A DNA stretch of 64,000 bases from Halomonas sp. A40-4 (GTDB lineage Bacteria; Pseudomonadota; Gammaproteobacteria; Pseudomonadales; Halomonadaceae), in assembly GCF_015767635.1 (NCBI RefSeq), contig NZ_CP065230.1:1798001-1862000 (forward strand), written 5' to 3'. Shown here one piece after another: positions 8,269-17,736 of this stretch (position 1 is its first letter; each line of letters opens with the position of its first letter). The notes below the pieces were generated by a model. The model was not told the origin of the DNA, did no database searches, and saw only the letters and a list, made by a program, of their open reading frames with translations. The position numbers and the translations under genes are program-made.

Positions 8269-9522
8269 CTAGCGGCGAGCACGCCGCTTGGGCGCTGCAT
8301 CGCGGTCACTATGTTGGCTGGGTTTGCGTTGACTGCGCGCATTGCGCGGTTGCCGACGGCCATTTTCGATAGGCTGTGGGGTGGCATTCGGGTCCGGTTC
8401 ATAGCCGGGCTCGATGTGTTTGGTCAGGGTCTGTTTTATCAGCCGTTCAATACCGCGTAACAGCGCATGCTCATCGACGCAGACCAGTGAAATCGCCTCG
8501 CCATCACTGCCAGCCCGGCCAGTGCGCCCGATACGGTGCACATAATCTTCCGCCACATTGGGTAGTTCAAAGTTGACTACATGGGGAAGCTCGTTGATAT
8601 CCAGACCGCGTGCGGCAATATCAGTGGCAACCAATACCTGCAGGTCACCGCTTTTGAACGCCCCGAGCGCACGTGTTCGAGCCCCCTGGCTCTTGTTGCC
8701 ATGAATGGCCATGGCCGGGATATCCTGCTTGGATAACTGTTCTGCCAGGCGGTTGGCGCCGTGCTTGGTGCGCGTGAAAACCAGCACTTGATACCATTGG
8801 TGTTGCTTGATGAGGTGCGCCAGCAGCTCGCGTTTTTTCTCACGATCCACCTGGTATACCGACTGGGCGATTTTGTCTGCCGTGGTATTGCGCGGGGCGA
8901 CATCGATAAACGCAGGGTCGTTCAAAAACTGTTGCGCCAGGGTTTGAATTTCGTTCGAAAAAGTGGCGGAAAACAGTAGATTCTGACGCTTGCTCGGGAC
9001 CAGTTTCAAAAGGCGTTTAATGTCGTGGATAAACCCCATGTCGAGCATGCGGTCGGCTTCATCCAGAACGACAATTTCAACGCTGGAAAGGTCAACATGT
9101 CCCTGCTGTTGCAAGTCGAGCAAACGCCCCGGCGTCGCCACCAGGATATCCAGGCCGCGTTTCAATGCGTCGACCTGGGGCTGCTGGCCGACACCGCCAA
9201 AAATAATATGCGAACGCAGAGAGAGATGTTGTCCGTACGTGGTAACACTCTCACCTACCTGGGCGGCCAGTTCGCGGGTTGGGGTTAACACCAGCGCACG
9301 CACCTGGCGTTTAGTGGCGGGTTTGCCTGCCGATAAACGCTGCAGCATGGGGAGTGTAAAACCGGCGGTTTTACCCGTTCCCGTTTGAGCACTGGCGAGC
9401 AAATCGCGGCCTTGTAACACGACGGGAATCGCTTGACGTTGAATGGGGGTCGGCTCGCGATATCCCTGGTCGGTGACAGCGCGCAGCAGGTCGGCGTCGA
9501 GGCCGAGATCAGAAAAGTTCAT
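8269..9522 (-). CDS. rhlE: DEAD-box ATP-dependent RNA helicase RhlE
   Basis: A 417-residue DEAD-box helicase with all core motifs in order: Q motif ([13 protein letters not shown]), motif I (SAQTGTGKT), Ia (PTRELAAQV), Ib (TPGRLLD), II ([11 protein letters not shown]), III (SATF), V ([11 protein letters not shown]) and VI (HRIGRTGR). A basic low-complexity C-terminal tail ([19 protein letters not shown]) is typical of RhlE. The ATG at 9522 has GGGAG upstream and matches the family N-terminus MNFSDLGL; the frame is open to 9633. RhlE acts in ribosome maturation and RNA turnover. Confidence 0.93.
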   Translation of the reverse strand: MNFSDLGLDADLLRAVTDQGYREPTPIQRQAIPVVLQGRDLLASAQTGTGKTAGFTLPMLQRLSAGKPATKRQVRALVLTPTRELAAQVGESVTTYGQHLSLRSHIIFGGVGQQPQVDALKRGLDILVATPGRLLDLQQQGHVDLSSVEIVVLDEADRMLDMGFIHDIKRLLKLVPSKRQNLLFSATFSNEIQTLAQQFLNDPAFIDVAPRNTTADKIAQSVYQVDREKKRELLAHLIKQHQWYQVLVFTRTKHGANRLAEQLSKQDIPAMAIHGNKSQGARTRALGAFKSGDLQVLVATDIAARGLDINELPHVVNFELPNVAEDYVHRIGRTGRAGSDGEAISLVCVDEHALLRGIERLIKQTLTKHIEPGYEPDPNATPQPIENGRRQPRNARSQRKPSQHSDRDAAPKRRARR

Positions 9523-9752
9523 GCGTTCTCCCAGCGGCTGTTTACGCATGCGCATGGCATCGTTGAACAACGCACTGTTGAATGATTGGAAATGAATAAC
9601 CGTAATGAATTGAAGATAACAAGGGCCGGTCACTTATGAATTGACGATTGGCGTCTTTTAGCGACATACCAGGAAGCGCATTCATGGCCGGTGACAAGAT
9701 TCACTCATAACGAACGATCAATTAAGTGATCACTATATCATGCCAGAAACAT

Positions 9753-10235
9753 TCAGTCTGGTATCTTGGCTCGATACGCATTGTGCAGCGATGTGACACG
9801 AGCAAGTGATGCAGGTGGCAGGTCAAGCGTTTCAAGAGTATGAAAAGGGAGGGCGAATAGCTGTTCGGGAGTGAATATGCCACGCGCAAACAGCTGGTTG
9901 GTCGTCGCAGGGCCAATACCGTCCAACGCCATCAAGCGGTTACCAAATAACGCCGCCCGCTCCGCGAGCTTGAGTGATGTGTCGGCGTCGGTGGGTAGCT
10001 GACGATAATACGCATCAGCTGAGGCAGCAATAAATTGTTCTGTTCGAGCCAGAGCGGCCAGGGTAGCACCAGAGGGGGTGGCAGCGGTCAGTGTTTGCCG
10101 TACGCTTGTATAAAGTGTCATGGCGCTAATCAGCAATGCCTCACTGGCAGGCTCGTGGAGGAGCTTTTCGGCTGTATGATTGAGTCTGTGAACGGCCTCG
10201 AGGGCACTTTCTGCGTACTGGGCTGTGTCCGTCAT
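9753..10235 (-). CDS. Helix-hairpin-helix domain protein linked to pqiABC
   Basis: A 160-residue, mostly helical protein. Near the C-terminus the segment LDGIGPATTNQLFARGIFTPEQLFALP fits a helix-hairpin-helix/SAM-like repeat as used by DNA-binding proteins and structural adaptors. The N-terminal two thirds are alanine-rich helices without a recognisable family. ATG 10235 is chosen; the long upstream frame is antisense-like extension through pqiC. It starts 16 bp after the pqiC stop, so it is probably the last gene of the pqiABC operon, an unusual place for an HhH protein. Confidence 0.65.
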   Translation of the reverse strand: MTDTAQYAESALEAVHRLNHTAEKLLHEPASEALLISAMTLYTSVRQTLTAATPSGATLAALARTEQFIAASADAYYRQLPTDADTSLKLAERAALFGNRLMALDGIGPATTNQLFARGIFTPEQLFALPFHTLETLDLPPASLARVTSLHNAYRAKIPD

Positions 10236-10251
10236 TGCCGTGTAACTCCGT

Positions 10252-10842
10252 TTAATCACTGGGTCGTACATCCAACGTTGCCTGGGCAATCTGCTCGCTG
10301 ACTTTGTCCCAGCTTTTACCCAAGGCACGTACAAGAGCGGGGTAGCCGTCTTCTTCGAGCGGGGTGTCGGCATCGAAGGTTTCCATTGCCAACACATCGC
10401 CCTGCTGATTGAGCAGTTGCCACTGACCACTGGCGATGGCGCGACCATCCTGGCGCCCCTGGAACTGGTCTACTTCCAAGCGTAGCGTGATTGCCTGGTC
10501 GTCGCTAGCGGCGTCGCGCACTACCCGCCATGTGGGCAGCGCCTTTGAGAGACGGGCTCGCATTCCGTGTTCCAGTTGACGGCCAATGGCTTCTGCCCAC
10601 TGATGGGTGTTTGCTTCCCGCAGGGTAATATCATCGGTTTGCATGACAATACCCTCGACATCCAGATAGTGCGGGAGACGAGGCGATGTCACCTGAAGCG
10701 TGCCGTCGGGGGAGGCTGGCGGGCTCGCTAGTTGCCCGCCCGGCAATATGTAGCGGGTGGAAGGCGTTGATTGGCTGGCGCAGGCACTCAGCAGCAACGG
10801 CACCAATAACATCACCACCAGTTTTCCGAATGAATGTCGCAT
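10252..10842 (-). CDS. pqiC: PqiC-type outer-membrane lipoprotein
   Basis: A 196-residue lipoprotein with signal peptide and lipobox LLSAC (Cys21), followed by a YmbA/PqiC (ABC-type transport auxiliary) domain with the RYILP motif after the linker and LRLEVDQFQGR in the core. PqiC anchors the PqiB needle at the outer membrane in the MCE lipid-transport system. It lies 9 bp after pqiB. Lacks any odd feature. Confidence 0.88.
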   Translation of the reverse strand: MRHSFGKLVVMLLVPLLLSACASQSTPSTRYILPGGQLASPPASPDGTLQVTSPRLPHYLDVEGIVMQTDDITLREANTHQWAEAIGRQLEHGMRARLSKALPTWRVVRDAASDDQAITLRLEVDQFQGRQDGRAIASGQWQLLNQQGDVLAMETFDADTPLEEDGYPALVRALGKSWDKVSEQIAQATLDVRPSD

Positions 10843-10851
10843 TGTGTATCC

Positions 10852-12537
10852 TTACTCGCGTGGTGCGCGAGGTATCGGGTCTTCGGTTTCGACACTCTCG
10901 AACAGCAGTGCGCGTGGGTTCTCGCTTAGTGTACGAGTCAGCGGCTGGACATCGCGAATGACGCGGTCGAGCCGTTCGACCGTTGACATCAGCTCCTGGT
11001 AGGCGGCCGATTCCGGAGACAAGCCTTCCAGCGTGTTCTGCAGCTCTTCGAGCGTACGGTTTACGTTAGTGCCGATAGACTGGGTGTCAGGGTCGTTAAG
11101 TAGCTGATTCAAGGATGCGCTAACGCCGCGAACTTCCTCAAGTACAGATTCAGATGCTTGTAGATTTTGATCAAGCCCCGTTAATAACGGCTCGATTTCC
11201 AAGCCATTCAGCTTTTCCAGTAAGTCGGTCACCTGCGCCTGAATTTGCGCAAAGCCACCTGAGGTCGTGGGGAATACTGTGTGCCCTGAGAAAGATTCCG
11301 GCACATAGTGAGCGGCCAGTTCCTCGCGGAAGTTCAAATCGACAAACATTGCCCCTGTCAGCAGGTTTCCACTTTTGAGGGAGGCGCGTAAGCCTAGGGT
11401 GAACATTCGCTTGAAGCGAGCATCCCACTCATCAAGATCCACGTCGGCATTCTCGATGCCGAGTCGCTGGGGCTCGATGCGAATCAGCAACGGGATGGCA
11501 AACTGTTCCCGTGAATCCGGCTGAGGAGCTGTGAAATTCCAGGGTACGGCGGCAACGGTGCCAAGCCGAACGCCCCGAAACTCCACAGGTGCCCCCTTGG
11601 AAAGTCCGCGAACAGTATCGTCGACAAGGAGTACGTATTCCAGATAACGGTTAAAGGTACCCTGGCGAGCACTATCTTCATCGGTGTAAAGCTCGAAGCG
11701 GGTATTGTTGTCTACGGGCTGTCCCATCGGCAGGTCTTCAGGGACGCCAAAGGTGACGCCCCCGCCCAGCAATGTTTCGATGGAGTCAACGTTGACACGA
11801 ACGCCGTCGGCATCGAGTCGAAAATCAATGCCGCTGGCACTCCAGAAGCGCGTACTTTCTGTAACGAGCTGATCATACGGCTCTTCAATAAATACCTGAT
11901 GATGCATGGTACGTGACTCAGCATCAAAGCGGGTTTCCTCAATACGGCCGACAGTGAAGCCCTGATAGGATACCGGATCGCCCACGCGCAATGAATTACC
12001 CAGTTGGCTGATGAGGCTGACTTGCAAACCTGCGACGCCAGCAGGGGCGACAGGCGGCGTTTCCATGACTTCAAACTCGCGTTGGGGCTCAGTTGAAGAG
12101 CCTGGCTGAAGTTGAATGTAGGCACCCGACAGGACAGTACTCAACCCACTGATGCCTTCACGGCCGATACGCGGTTTCACGACCCAGAACCGGCTATCTT
12201 CGCGCAGCATGGCTTCTGCTTCAGGTTGGATGCGGGCGCGTAAAACGGCTCGGGAAAGATCGTCGGATAGCTGAACGCTTTGTACGCGGCCGATTTCAAC
12301 GTTGCGACTGCGTATCAGCGTATTGCCGGCTTCGATCCCCTCCGCGTTTGGCATCGTCAAGGTGATCATGGTGCCCCGGGAGGAATAGTTGTCGTATACC
12401 AGCCATAAGCCAATGACCAGGGCGACAATCGGTACAATCCAGATGGGTGAAAGCCGTGTCTGGGGGCTGGGTTTGGCACGATGCATTGCCGCCTCGCCCT
12501 GTGGTTCGTTGGAGGGCATGTCGTTTTCGTTAGCCAT
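10852..12537 (-). CDS. pqiB: Intermembrane transport protein PqiB (MCE protein)
   Basis: A 561-residue MCE protein. A hydrophilic start of about 30 residues is followed by one membrane segment (IWIVPIVALVIGLWLVY) and then three MCE domains (about 55-140, 170-250, 290-390), each with the glycine-rich GIExGxxV/I pattern, and a long coiled-coil C-terminus (DLLEKLNGLEIEPLL onward). PqiB homologues form a needle bridging the periplasm to move phospholipids. Overlaps pqiA by 8 bp. Confidence 0.92.
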   Translation of the reverse strand: MANENDMPSNEPQGEAAMHRAKPSPQTRLSPIWIVPIVALVIGLWLVYDNYSSRGTMITLTMPNAEGIEAGNTLIRSRNVEIGRVQSVQLSDDLSRAVLRARIQPEAEAMLREDSRFWVVKPRIGREGISGLSTVLSGAYIQLQPGSSTEPQREFEVMETPPVAPAGVAGLQVSLISQLGNSLRVGDPVSYQGFTVGRIEETRFDAESRTMHHQVFIEEPYDQLVTESTRFWSASGIDFRLDADGVRVNVDSIETLLGGGVTFGVPEDLPMGQPVDNNTRFELYTDEDSARQGTFNRYLEYVLLVDDTVRGLSKGAPVEFRGVRLGTVAAVPWNFTAPQPDSREQFAIPLLIRIEPQRLGIENADVDLDEWDARFKRMFTLGLRASLKSGNLLTGAMFVDLNFREELAAHYVPESFSGHTVFPTTSGGFAQIQAQVTDLLEKLNGLEIEPLLTGLDQNLQASESVLEEVRGVSASLNQLLNDPDTQSIGTNVNRTLEELQNTLEGLSPESAAYQELMSTVERLDRVIRDVQPLTRTLSENPRALLFESVETEDPIPRAPRE

Positions 12538-13894
12538 TCATCATTTCCTTACGGGCGTCGCCTTGTCCTGTATATTTCGTTATGGGGGTATCCCATAGCA
12601 AACGTGGGTCAAAGGTCATGGCGGCCAGCATGGTCAGCACGACCACGGCTCCGAAGGCGAGCGCTGCCGGCCCTGGATTGATCGTCATTAACGAATCAGC
12701 GCGGATTAGCGCTACGAGAATGGCGACGACAAACACATCGACCATCGACCATCGACCGATAAACTCAGTGATCCGGTAAAGCGTTGTGCGCGTTTGCGCA
12801 TTGAAAGCATCGCTACGGTTAGCCACGCTGCATAGCCAGGCCAGTGCGAACAGTTTGCCGACGGGAACAATAATGCTGGCCACAAAAATGACGCCTGCTA
12901 TTGGCCAGGAGCCGCCCTGAATCAACTCGACAATGCCGCCCACGATCGTCGAAGGCGAGCTATTGCCCAGACTGGTCGTGGTCATGATGGGAAATACATT
13001 GGCAGGAATGTACATGATCGCAGCAGCCGCGAGTAATGCCCAAGTGCGTTGGACGCTATGCGGAAAGCGAGGGTGCAGCCGCTCATGACAGCGCACGCAA
13101 TAATGCTTGCCGTTTGGCGCCAGCCGATTGATGAGCCCGCAGGTGGGGCAACTGGTAAGCTGCTGGGACGCGGCTGATGCCCCTGTTAGTGTGCCCTCCG
13201 GGGCGAGTGGCTCGCCTTCCAGAGCAAACCACATCCAGTCCGCATCAATCGATTGCACCGTCATCAGTAGAAGAAATGCAAAGACGCAAAACGCCCAAAA
13301 CGACAGGCCCAGTTCAATATCAGCAAGCCCTGCAACCTTGATCAAGCTAACCAGGGCACCCACGATAAACACGTCGGCCATCATCCAGGGCGTTAAATGG
13401 CTCAATGAACGAGCCGTCGAGCGACTAAAGGGCAACGGGGCGTTGCGTAACAAGCCGTATTGCAGCCACAGGGTACCTATCAAATACACAGCAGGTAATA
13501 CCACGATGGTCATGATAACGCCGATAGCCACCAGGGGTTGATGAAAGGCAATCAGGGTGGTTGCCGTTTCGGCAAGTTCGATACGGTTGCTCACCCCGCT
13601 GTAGCTGAAACTGACAAACGGGTAGGAGACGGCCAGTAAAAGCGCAATAAGCGAGGCCATCGCGAGCGCCATGCTGCGCTGGGCGGGGTACCGGTTACGC
13701 TTGACCAGGACATGCGAGCAACGTGGGCAGCAGGCTTTTTCACCGGATTTAAGGGGGGGTAACGCTGCTATCCAGTCACATTCGTGACAGGCGCGCAGGC
13801 GCCGCCTCTGGGTGCGGGTCTCCGGCGGTTGTTGGTCAACAAGCGGTGCATTGACCTTCAAATTGGGGTGTTTAGGTAGCCAGTTCTGGGACAA
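12530..13894 (-). CDS. pqiA: Paraquat-inducible protein A (PqiA)
   Basis: A 454-residue inner-membrane protein made of two homologous PqiA domains, each with four membrane segments. Each domain is preceded by a zinc-ribbon-like cysteine cluster: CHECDWIAAL with CPRC in the first half and CPTCGL with CVRCHERL in the second. Partner of PqiB/PqiC in the MCE envelope lipid-transport machine; in E. coli the operon is SoxS-inducible, but no SoxS box could be confirmed here. First gene of pqiABC. Confidence 0.92.
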   Translation of the reverse strand: MSQNWLPKHPNLKVNAPLVDQQPPETRTQRRRLRACHECDWIAALPPLKSGEKACCPRCSHVLVKRNRYPAQRSMALAMASLIALLLAVSYPFVSFSYSGVSNRIELAETATTLIAFHQPLVAIGVIMTIVVLPAVYLIGTLWLQYGLLRNAPLPFSRSTARSLSHLTPWMMADVFIVGALVSLIKVAGLADIELGLSFWAFCVFAFLLLMTVQSIDADWMWFALEGEPLAPEGTLTGASAASQQLTSCPTCGLINRLAPNGKHYCVRCHERLHPRFPHSVQRTWALLAAAAIMYIPANVFPIMTTTSLGNSSPSTIVGGIVELIQGGSWPIAGVIFVASIIVPVGKLFALAWLCSVANRSDAFNAQTRTTLYRITEFIGRWSMVDVFVVAILVALIRADSLMTINPGPAALAFGAVVVLTMLAAMTFDPRLLWDTPITKYTGQGDARKEMMNG

Positions 13895-13993
13895 ATGGTG
13901 ATCTCGCTAGCGTGAGTAGGCAAAGCAATACGCTCTCGTTTATAAGTCTGTCAAATGTTGGGTAAAATTCATCGAATCGTGAATAGGTTGTCG

Positions 13994-14021
13994 TTGACCT
14001 TGAGCGATGAATGAATAATGA
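13994..14021 (+). promoter_or_regulatory. Candidate sigma-70 promoter for the antiporter gene
   Basis: TTGACC (13994-13999), 16-bp spacer, TAATGA (14016-14021). It lies about 95 bp before the antiporter start in the 220-bp gap shared with the divergent pqiA. Predicted by eye only. Confidence 0.4.
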
Positions 14022-14114
14022 TCGCCACGCTCATTTGCCGCTTATACGGTCATGTCTGGCCATTCAAGGCTCAGATCATCGACACTCCATGAAAACGCCA
14101 TCCAAAGGAACCTT

Positions 14115-15089
14115 ATGTTACTTGCTCTTATCGCCGTTGTCGTTGGCTTGATACTGCTTATCTGGAGCGCTGAAAAATTTATTGATGGCGCCGCGGCGAC
14201 GTCCCGGTGGCTGGGGCTTTCCCCCCTGTTGATTGGCATGCTGGTCATCGGTTTTGGTACATCGGCTCCCGAGATGATGGTATCGGTACTGGCAGCAATG
14301 CAAGGTAATCCGGGGCTGGCGGTGGGTAATGCCTACGGTTCCAACATCGCAAATATTGGTCTGGTGCTGGGGTTTGTTGCTTTACTGGCCCCATTGGCCG
14401 TGCACTCGAGCGTCATTCGCAAAGAGATACCGTTGTTACTGGTAGTGATGCTGGTAACCGGGCTGATGCTATTGGATGGTTGGGTAGCCCGCTGGGAGGC
14501 GGTCTGTTTTTTGCTGGCATTGGTGGTATTTATCGTTATCAGCGTTGTGCGTTCTAAAGGCCAGCAGGACGATGCACTTGTCTCGGAAGTGGCGGAAACG
14601 CTGGATAGCAAGCCCATGTCGCGCGGTAAAGCCATTATGTGGACCCTGGTTGGTCTGGTGCTGTTGATTGCCAGTTCACGTCTTTTGGTCTGGGGGGCTG
14701 TCGAGATCGCTGTCGCGTTTGGCGTCAGTGACCTGATCATTGGCTTGACCGTTGTGGCGATTGGTACCTCATTACCTGAGCTGGCCTCATCGATTACCGC
14801 ACTGCGACGTAATGAACACGATATGGTGCTCGGCAATGTCGTGGGGTCGAACCTGTTCAACAGCCTCGCCGTGGTGGGGTTGGCTGGCGTCATTACACCG
14901 ATTGAAACCGGCCAGGAGGTGCTTCAGCGTGACTGGATTGTCATGCTGGTGATGACGGTGCTGATGATGTTGTTCGCGTTCTCCTGGAAAGGGCGCCCAC
15001 GGCGTATCAACCGTTTTGAGGGCGGTGGTTTATTGGCGCTTTTTATCGCCTATACAGGCTATCTGGTGAGTGTGGTGGTGTTGGCCTGA
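14115..15089 (+). CDS. yrbG: Calcium/sodium antiporter (YrbG family)
   Basis: A 324-residue inner-membrane protein with two inverted Na_Ca_ex repeats. Each carries the alpha-repeat signatures: VIGFGTSAPEMMVS with GNAYGSNIANIGLVLG in the first half, and AIGTSLPELASS with GNVVGSNLFNSLAVVG in the second. The acidic residues in the GTSxPE motifs coordinate the cation. The ATG at 14115 follows AAAGGAA; an upstream in-frame ATG at 14052 would add a hydrophilic tail not typical of the family. Confidence 0.92.
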   Translation: MLLALIAVVVGLILLIWSAEKFIDGAAATSRWLGLSPLLIGMLVIGFGTSAPEMMVSVLAAMQGNPGLAVGNAYGSNIANIGLVLGFVALLAPLAVHSSVIRKEIPLLLVVMLVTGLMLLDGWVARWEAVCFLLALVVFIVISVVRSKGQQDDALVSEVAETLDSKPMSRGKAIMWTLVGLVLLIASSRLLVWGAVEIAVAFGVSDLIIGLTVVAIGTSLPELASSITALRRNEHDMVLGNVVGSNLFNSLAVVGLAGVITPIETGQEVLQRDWIVMLVMTVLMMLFAFSWKGRPRRINRFEGGGLLALFIAYTGYLVSVVVLA

Positions 15090-15130
15090 GTCGCTTGTCA
15101 CAACAGTCGCTATTGGTTGCGACTTAAAAA

Positions 15131-15144
15131 TTGACCTGCGTCAA
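15131..15144. promoter_or_regulatory. Fnr/Anr-like box upstream of the cytochrome bd operon
   Basis: TTGACCTGCGTCAA fits the TTGA-N6-TCAA core of Fnr/Anr sites and is a near-perfect inverted repeat. It lies 180-194 bp before cioA, in a 235-bp gap. Oxygen-responsive control is inferred from the match and from the known regulation of bd oxidases in related bacteria. Confidence 0.5.
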
Positions 15145-15212
15145 CGCGACACGGTGAAAACCCAAAACGCATGCCGCATCCATACCTTCTAAGCTGTAAA
15201 CTCAAGGGGTTG

Positions 15213-15240
15213 TTGATCAAATAAGCTTAGTGACTATAAA
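15213..15240 (+). promoter_or_regulatory. Candidate sigma-70 promoter for cioAB-cydDC
   Basis: TTGATC (15213-15218), 16-bp spacer, TATAAA (15235-15240), 85 bp before the cioA start. Its distance from the Fnr-like box (about 109 bp from the expected start site) is larger than usual, so another promoter may exist. Confidence 0.4.
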
Positions 15241-15324
15241 AAGAAGAGCGTGATCCAAAGGGGCTCACCTAAGCTTGTTTTAAACCTTTGAAACGAAGGT
15301 TCTATGGGGCCTTAGGAGGGAGTT

Positions 15325-16734
15325 ATGGAACTTGATCCGCTATTGCTATCGAGACTCCAGTTCGCATTTGTTGTGTGTTTTCACGCTATCTTCCCTGTCT
15401 TCACGATTGGGCTGGCGTCCTACATTGCCGTGCTGCACGGGATATTCTATAAAACGGAAAACGATGCCTGGGATCGCCTGGCACAATTCTGGACCAAGAT
15501 GTTTGCCGTTGTGTTTGGCATGGGGGTGGTGACAGGCATTGTGATGTCGTTTCAGTTCGGTACGAACTGGAGCAACTTTTCTTTTGCCACGTCAAATTTC
15601 CTTGGGCCTGTACTCAGTTACGAAGTGGTCACCGCTTTCTTCCTTGAGGCGGCGTTTCTGGGTGTATTGCTCTTCGGGCGTGGAAAAGTGCCAGAAGGGG
15701 TGCACCTTTTTGCCGCGATCATGGTGGCGGTCGGAACCTTTATTTCCTCGTTCTGGATCCTCTCTGCCAATAGCTGGATGCAAACACCTGCGGGCTATGA
15801 AATGGTGGATGGTCGCTTCCATATCACTTCCTGGATGGCGGCAATTTTCAACCCCTCCTTCTGGTATCGCTTTGTGCATATGGGCATGGCGTCGTTCCTG
15901 ACCGGTGGTTTTGTGGTCGCAGGTGTCAGCGCCTGGTTCCTCCTGCGTCACCGTGATGTTGAAGCCAATAAAAAAGCCCTTTCAATGTGCCTGTGGCTGT
16001 TGCTTTTCCTGGCGCCGGCGCAGGCTGTTGTCGGTGATTTCCACGGCCTCAACACGTTAGAACATCAGCCAACCAAAGTGGCGGCAATGGAAGGTAATTG
16101 GGAAACCCAGTCCAACGTGCCACTTTTGCTGTTCGCCTTGCCCGATCAGGAAGCTCAGGAAAACCGCTTTGAAATCGGTGTTCCCAGCCTGGCCAGCCTC
16201 ATTCTGACCCATAGTGCGGACGGCGTAGTCCCGGGTATCAACGAAATGGCGCCTGATGAACAGCCCCCTGTGGCGCTTGTCTTCTGGTCGTTTCGTGTGA
16301 TGGTGGGGATTGGACTTTTGATGATAGCCGTCGCGACGGTTGGCTTGTTTTTACGCCGTGGAGGACGTTTCTTCCAGTCGCCGCTCTATCTTAAAACACT
16401 GGTAGGTATGATTATTTCCCCTTTCCTGGCAGTGCTGGCCGGCTGGGTGGTCACCGAGTCGGGGCGCGCGCCATGGCTGGTCTACGGTGTCATGACCCAT
16501 GCTGAAGGGTTAACCCCTTCGCTGACAGGCGGTATGGCGCTGTTTACGCTGCTGGGCTACGTCGCTGTGTATGCCGTCGTGTTTTGGGTAGGTATTTACT
16601 ATCTTACTCGTGTCGTGCGTAACGGCATGCTGGCGGATTCCATGGAAGTAACCGGCGAAGTCGAGCGAGCCAAACGTCCTTTCTCTGCGGCTCACACGCC
16701 TTTCGATAGTGATTATGAGGGAGCAGTCAAATGA
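15325..16734 (+). CDS. cioA: Cytochrome bd-type (cyanide-insensitive) quinol oxidase subunit I
   Basis: A 469-residue integral membrane subunit carrying hemes b558, b595 and d, oxidising ubiquinol and reducing O2 to water. The N-terminal histidine in VVCFHAIFP (~H20), the second histidine in FWYRFVHMGMASF and the short Q-loop (versus ~520 residues in E. coli CydA) place it with the CioA branch. The normally conserved GRQPW motif reads GRAPW here (A382). GGAGGGAG-type SD is seen before the ATG. It overlaps cioB by 4 bp (ATGA). Confidence 0.93.
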   Translation: MELDPLLLSRLQFAFVVCFHAIFPVFTIGLASYIAVLHGIFYKTENDAWDRLAQFWTKMFAVVFGMGVVTGIVMSFQFGTNWSNFSFATSNFLGPVLSYEVVTAFFLEAAFLGVLLFGRGKVPEGVHLFAAIMVAVGTFISSFWILSANSWMQTPAGYEMVDGRFHITSWMAAIFNPSFWYRFVHMGMASFLTGGFVVAGVSAWFLLRHRDVEANKKALSMCLWLLLFLAPAQAVVGDFHGLNTLEHQPTKVAAMEGNWETQSNVPLLLFALPDQEAQENRFEIGVPSLASLILTHSADGVVPGINEMAPDEQPPVALVFWSFRVMVGIGLLMIAVATVGLFLRRGGRFFQSPLYLKTLVGMIISPFLAVLAGWVVTESGRAPWLVYGVMTHAEGLTPSLTGGMALFTLLGYVAVYAVVFWVGIYYLTRVVRNGMLADSMEVTGEVERAKRPFSAAHTPFDSDYEGAVK

Positions 16735-17732
16735 TCAGCCTTGACCTTGCAATAATCTGGGCCGGCATTATTGGCTTCGGCGTTATCATGTACGTCATTA
16801 TGGACGGCTTCGATTTGGGACTGGGGATACTTTACCCCTTTGCACCGGATGAAGAGTCGCGTGATGTGATGATGAACTCAGTCGCGCCGGTGTGGGACGG
16901 CAACGAAACCTGGCTAGTATTAGGAGGGGCGGGGCTTTTAGGCGCTTTCCCGCTGGTTTACTCGGTGTTCCTGCCGGCACTTTATATTGGCGTGTTTTTG
17001 ATGCTGGCGGGGTTGATCTTCCGGGGTATCTCATTTGAGTTTCGCTTCAAGTCGAAGAAAAATCGCCATTGGTGGAACCGCGCATTTTGTGGAGGATCCG
17101 CTGTCGCTGCTTTTGCTCAAGGTGCTGTCGTAGGCGCTTATATACAGGGCTTTGCGGTAGAGGATTTTGTATATGTGGGCGGTGCGCTCGATTGGCTGAC
17201 ACCGTTTAGCGTACTGACCGGCCTTGGCTTGATGGCAGGCTATGCGTTGCTGGGCTCGACCTGGCTGATTCTGAAGTCGGAAGGTTATGTTCAGCAGTGG
17301 GCCTACCGGATAACCCCGAAGCTGTTGCTGGCGGTGCTGGTGGTGTTTGGTATTGTCAGTCTATGGACGCCGTTGGTGAGCCCTGAGGTGCGCGACCGCT
17401 GGCTCAGCCAGATTCATTTGATCTGGGTGTTCCCCATCCTTGCGATGGTCTGTGCTTATGTGCTTTTCCGTGCCGTGAAGCGTCAGCAAGAAGGCTTGCC
17501 ATTTGTCGCCTCGCTAGGCTTGTTTATCTTCACCTATCTGGGGTTGATTGCCAGCAAGTGGCCAGTCATTGTGCCACCCAACTACACGATCTGGGATGCA
17601 TCTTCAGCCCCTGAATCACAGCTCTTCCTGTTGATCGGTGTTCTGTTTGTCATCCCCATCGTGCTGGCCTACACCGCCTGGACCTACTGGGTCTTCCGCG
17701 GCAAGGTGCGTGTCGGAGAGGGCTACCATTAA
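16731..17732 (+). CDS. cioB: Cytochrome bd-type quinol oxidase subunit II
   Basis: A 333-residue subunit II with about eight membrane segments. The N-terminus IIGFGVIMYVIMDGFDLGLGIL and the following VWDGNETWLVLGG are hallmark motifs of CydB/CioB. Start overlaps the cioA stop (ATGA), implying translational coupling. No cydX-like small ORF follows; cydD starts 4 bp after the stop. Confidence 0.94.
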   Translation: MISLDLAIIWAGIIGFGVIMYVIMDGFDLGLGILYPFAPDEESRDVMMNSVAPVWDGNETWLVLGGAGLLGAFPLVYSVFLPALYIGVFLMLAGLIFRGISFEFRFKSKKNRHWWNRAFCGGSAVAAFAQGAVVGAYIQGFAVEDFVYVGGALDWLTPFSVLTGLGLMAGYALLGSTWLILKSEGYVQQWAYRITPKLLLAVLVVFGIVSLWTPLVSPEVRDRWLSQIHLIWVFPILAMVCAYVLFRAVKRQQEGLPFVASLGLFIFTYLGLIASKWPVIVPPNYTIWDASSAPESQLFLLIGVLFVIPIVLAYTAWTYWVFRGKVRVGEGYH

Positions 17733-17736
17733 GTCC

